A stretch of 64,000 nucleotides of DNA from Aselliscus stoliczkanus (lineage: Eukaryota > Chordata > Mammalia > Chiroptera > Hipposideridae): the NCBI GenBank assembly GCA_033961575.1, contig CM066736.1, forward strand, positions 5,799,501 through 5,863,500. The letters run 5' to 3'. This document shows positions 56,524-64,000 of the stretch, piece after piece. Below the pieces are notes generated by a model. It saw only the letters and a list, made by a program, of their open reading frames with translations, had not been told where the DNA came from and did no database searches. Numbering within the stretch: position 1 is the first letter of the stretch; each line of letters opens with the position of its first letter. A program made the translations under genes and the position numbers.

Positions 56524-57587
56524 GTGTGTAGCTTTTTTTTTTTTTTTCCAAATCTGTATCTGGTATATGATAGATCTATTTTTTTTGTTGTTGTTTCTTG
56601 CTGCCTTCTCTTTCCTTTTCTGTATTTTGCAAGAGGGCCGGAAAAAAATATAATAAATTGCATGCAAAAGGAAGCCAGCAGCTTACTCCTCCAGTCCCTT
56701 GTGAGGCTCAGAGTCTCAGACACTTAAGTGGGGAGGTGTTAGCGGGGAAAGGCGTGGAAGAAGGCTGAGCGGTCTCGGGGTTCGCCCGGAATCTGGGGGG
56801 CTGCGGGGCCGAGCGCCGGGCGGTGGAGGGAGGAGGCTGGGGATGCGGGGAGTGGCGGGGGAGTCTCCTTAGGAAGTGAGTGTGCGCGCGCGCTCGTGGG
56901 GAGATGAGGCAGCTGCTGGTGCGTTTTGGGGTCTCGGACGGGAGCTTTGTGGCGGGCGGTCTGCCTCCCCCCCACACCCAAGCGTCGAGCCCCCCCTCCC
57001 ACCTCTCCTTACACTGGCGGTCGGGCGGCGGGGGCGGCTGGGGTCTCAGCCCTTCCATTTCGGCTTTCCAGCTTCCCCGGTAGGTCGGGGGCAGCTCCAG
57101 TCGTAGAAAAGCCGCCGGCCTCCGGTTCCGGCTTCCCGGCTCTGCCGCCGCGGCCGCCAGGGCTGCTGTTACCGCCGAGCCGAGCGCTGCGGCGGCTCCT
57201 GCCGGGGCCTACAAATGCCCCACCAGCTTGTGCCACGGAACCCCCTTCGCGGGTTACATAACCAGGCTCCCGGTCGAGTGGGAAAAACTCAACACCTCTC
57301 GGGGGTGGGGGCCAGGGAGAGCCCCCCCGGCTATCCCTTCCTTGGCCTCCAAAGACTCAGGAGGGGAGTGCCGTGTACAGGGCGCAGCCAGATCCTGGGG
57401 GTGCCGGCCCCTCTGGTTATCCCCCGATTTTCAGCATCTTTGGCATTTGCGCAAAGTTGCTCAGCTCACAGAGGTGGGGTGCAGGGGGCGCGCGGCTTCT
57501 GCACCTGTTCGAGCTGGGCCCAAGGGTGAGAGGCAACCCCCAATTACCCCAGTAACGTCCCGGGCTATCTGGTTTGGGTTCTCGCAG

Positions 57588-57732
57588 CGCCCGATTGACC
57601 GCCAGAGATACGACGAGAACGAGGACTTGTCGGACGTGGAGGAGATAGTTAGCGTCCGCGGCTTCAGTCTGGAGGAAAAGCTGCGCAGCCAGTTGTACCA
57701 GGGGGACTTCGTGCACGCCATGGAGGGCAAAG
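57588..57732 (+). CDS. KDM2B: KDM2B coding exon 2 (lysine demethylase 2B)
   Basis: Starts after CTCGCAG with [19 protein letters not shown] and ends at GKG-GTGAGT, phase 1. KDM2B (FBXL10) is a nuclear JmjC histone demethylase with a CXXC zinc finger, PHD, F-box and leucine-rich repeats that recruits variant PRC1 to CpG islands. Only the region N-terminal to the JmjC domain lies in this window. KDM2A differs clearly here, so the paralogue call is firm. The frame is open for about 360 bases upstream of the acceptor, but that part is intron. Confidence 0.96.
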
Positions 57733-61911
<4,179 letters not shown>

Positions 61912-61958
61912 AATGCCTGCCCCTGACTTCACAGTCCGAGATGTCAAACTCTTAGTGG
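61912..61958 (+). CDS. KDM2B: KDM2B coding exon 4
   Basis: After TTTCCAG, encodes (K)MPAPDFTVRDVKLLV plus the first base of Gly, then GTAAGT. Human KDM2A and KDM2B read MPDPDF; here GCC (Ala) replaces the first Asp. The gene continues beyond the window. Confidence 0.94.
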
Positions 61959-62970
61959 GTAAGTTGCTTGCTGTGTGTGTGGGGCTCAGAGATGCTGAAG
62001 GAAGAAGGAGGAGAAGGGGAAGGAGGCCTTTGCCACCTGCCTGATTAGATTTTTAACTGCCTCTGAAAAGAAAGGCCCGGTCGGTGGAGGCAGGCGCAGG
62101 TGCGAGCTGCAACCATGTCATTGTGGAGAATAGGTCAGATCCCAAAGTCCTAAGAAGCTGGACCCGAGGGTATTTGCCAGTGGGGCTTGGATCCTAGCCT
62201 CCAGCTTGGGTGTCAGCGGTGCAATCTTAGATCTTGCCTTTTGCGTTTGTTTGTGGGTTGCTGGGTAAACACTGCGTACTTTGTGACCCCTGAAAGACTT
62301 TCAGACTTTCCAGGGGAGGGATCATTCATTCTTCCTGCTTCCTCAGGGTTCTAGGCAGGTCTAGGGTGAGGCTGAGTGGCCTGCAAAAGCTGATTAGCCA
62401 GCTCCCTGAACACCTGCAGAGTATGGCTGCTGCCTCTGCTCCAGACTCCTGACCAGGTAGCAGGCGGCATTTCCGATTTTATTGGAAGTCTTTCAGTAAA
62501 TCCATTCTTCCCAGAAGAGTTGGTAGCACCTACCTGGCAGGCACGTTCAGAGCTGTGAAACACGACAGACAAAATTACTGCCCTCTTGGTTGGAGAGACA
62601 GGCAACAAAGAAGTAAAAAGTTTCTAAAAATACGTATCTTTTCGGAGGGCCTTAAGCGCCATGAAGAAATAAAGCAGGGTAATGAGAAGGAGTGGGGTGG
62701 AGCTGTAGTTTAGATGCGGCACTCAGGGAGGGCCTTGGTGGGGAGAGCGGTTGAGACCATTTGGGTAGAGGTCTGACTGGTGCAAAGCTGGCTGTGGGGA
62801 AGAACATTCCGGATTGTGAGATGAGTGAGGGAGGAATGGAATGAGCGAGGGAGAAAGTATATAGTAGGAGAGAGGGGAGGCCACATGGCCAGGCTTCTGT
62901 CGGGCCTTATAGGTCCTGGTAGAGAATTTGGGTTTGACTCGTAGTGCCATGGGAAGTCATTGGGAGTTTT
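61959..62970 (+). other. KDM2B: KDM2B intron
   Basis: Unique-looking; no exon seen. Confidence 0.5.
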
Positions 62971-62972
62971 AA

Positions 62973-63093
62973 GGATTTTTTTTTTTTTTTTTTTTTTTTG
63001 AGGGCAGTGTTACTGACCCTCATATGTGGGACCCGAACCGGGGCTGCTGGCTTCCCAAGCCAGCGCTTAACCACTGCGTCACTCGGCCGGCCC
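62973..63093 (-). mobile_element. Short-form tRNA-headed SINE
   Basis: Long poly(T), antisense head, end GGCCGGCCC. Perfect 16-bp TSD TCATTGGGAGTTTTAA at 62957-62972 and 63094-63109, inside a KDM2B intron. Confidence 0.95.
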
Positions 63094-63159
63094 TCATTGG
63101 GAGTTTTAAAGTGCAGTGAGGGGGGTAGCTGTGTAATCTGATTATTTTCCTTGGGAAGG

Positions 63160-63900
63160 GTGGGTTTAAACATTTTTTTAAAAAAATTGAGTTAAAATTC
63201 ACATACCATGAAATTCACCATTTAGCCTTTCTGACAGTGTTTTTAGTATATTCACAGTGTTGTGCAATCATCACCACAATCTCTTTCCAAAACATTTCTG
63301 TTGCCCCCAAAATAAACCCTGTACCTTCCCAGTCCCCTCTGCTTCTGTCCCCTGGCAACAACGGATCTGTGTTTGTTGCCTCTGTCAATTTGCCTATTCT
63401 GGACGGTTCAGGTACCTGGAATGATGTAACGTGTGGTCCTTGGCGGTCTGGCTTCTCTCACTCAGCATCACATTTTCTAGGTTCATCCACGTTGAAGCTT
63501 GTGTCAGCCTTTCATCCCTGTTTGTCACTGAAGAGTATCCCGTTGTATGGATGGACCACATTTTGTTTATCCATTCGTCAGTTGATAGACACTTTGCCTT
63601 GTTTCTCCTCCTTATCGATTATGAGTAATGCTGTGAATATGCATGTACAGTTTTGTGTGAGCATACATTTTCATTTCTCTTGGGTATATCCCAAGGAGTG
63701 GAATTGCTGGGTCATACGGTCATTATATGTAACCTCCCGAGGAACTGCCAAACTGTTTTTCAAAGCAGCTGTGCCATTTTACATTCCCATTAGCAATGTA
63801 TGAGGGCTCCAATTTCTGCACATGCTCGCCAGCACTTGTTATTGTCTGTCTTTTTGATGACAGCTATCCTACCGGGTGTGAAGTAGTGTGATCTGATTTA
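63160..63900 (-). mobile_element. L1 3'-end fragment, antisense
   Basis: 'aaattcacataccatgaaat', 'tattcacagtgttgtgcaat', 'ccacattttgtttatccatt', 'ggaattgctgggtcatacgg' and 'aaactgtttttcaaagcagc' are in order as the complement of an L1M 3' end of ~740 bp. Confidence 0.85.
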
Positions 63901-64000
63901 AGTTTTATAAAAGCCCACTCTGGTGGCTGTGGGGAGGATGCAGACAGCTGACTGGTGGGTGTGTCAGATAATCCAGCTTGAATAATTGACCCAAAAGTGT

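Larger units (their letters stand above)
55780..57590 (+). promoter_or_regulatory. KDM2B: KDM2B CpG-island promoter
   Basis: Strong CpG and GC enrichment, with interruptions by poly(T) near 56530. It surrounds the intact alternative first exon at 56491. A CRE-like TGACGTCG lies at 56265-56272, next to TGTTTAC (forkhead-like). Several GC-rich runs follow downstream to the next exon. The start site is probably about 100-300 bases upstream of 56491. Confidence 0.7.

Noticed and set aside
56524..56727. Read-through of the frame after MEAEKDSGRRL into F-rich sequence
   Set aside because: A splice donor follows codon 11 and the continuation is translated poly(T); it is intron.
57228..57587. Open frame running continuously into KDM2B exon 2
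   Set aside because: The KDM2B homology starts exactly at the CAG acceptor at 57587; upstream residues match nothing in KDM2B and are GC-rich intron.

Overview
The window is nuclear DNA from a placental mammal, most likely a bat. Three intron-containing genes match MORN3, ORAI1 and KDM2B, in the order and relative orientation I recall for human 12q24.31, read here in reverse. The bat call rests on the interspersed repeats. Several multi-headed tRNA-derived SINEs have the VES-type 3' body and tail (GGTCCTGGAAAAACACACTG and CCAATAAAATCTTT) that I associate with Chiroptera. A second, very abundant tRNA-headed SINE with clean target-site duplications (TSDs) is also present. Young TA-flanked mariner-type elements fit the same picture. 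The exact lineage is not resolved.

Layout. 1-6.9 kb: intergenic, L1/L2/MIR fragments, an 80-bp mariner MITE, and a ~480-bp inverted duplication whose right arm was later split by a VES SINE. 6.9-7.4 kb: CpG-rich probable MORN3 promoter with an X-box-like site. 9.6-16.5 kb: five MORN3 coding exons (+), summing to a complete 240-aa protein with seven MORN repeats. 17-21 kb: spacer between the convergent genes MORN3 and ORAI1. 21.2-33.3 kb: two-exon ORAI1 (-), complete at 303 aa, with an 11.1-kb repeat-rich intron and a CpG-island promoter. 33.8-55.6 kb: repeat-dominated spacer between the head-to-head genes ORAI1 and KDM2B; I see no gene in it. 55.6-64 kb: 5' end of KDM2B (+), with an intact short-isoform first exon, three downstream exons, and an upstream exon that looks like a degenerate copy of the human long-isoform first coding exon.

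The genes do not form an operon-like unit. ORAI1 is the plasma-membrane pore of store-operated calcium entry. KDM2B is a CpG-island-binding JmjC/F-box chromatin protein. MORN3 is a small MORN-repeat protein with reproductive-tract expression. The most notable signals are the decayed KDM2B long-isoform exon, the inverted duplication, two cases of one SINE landing on another at the same target, a poly(A)-only insertion with a perfect TSD, paired hairpins inside an old L1, and a transposon nested in a Tigger that is nested in a MIR-like repeat. I found no unknown protein-coding system. Family names come from pattern memory without a repeat library and should be read as family-level calls.
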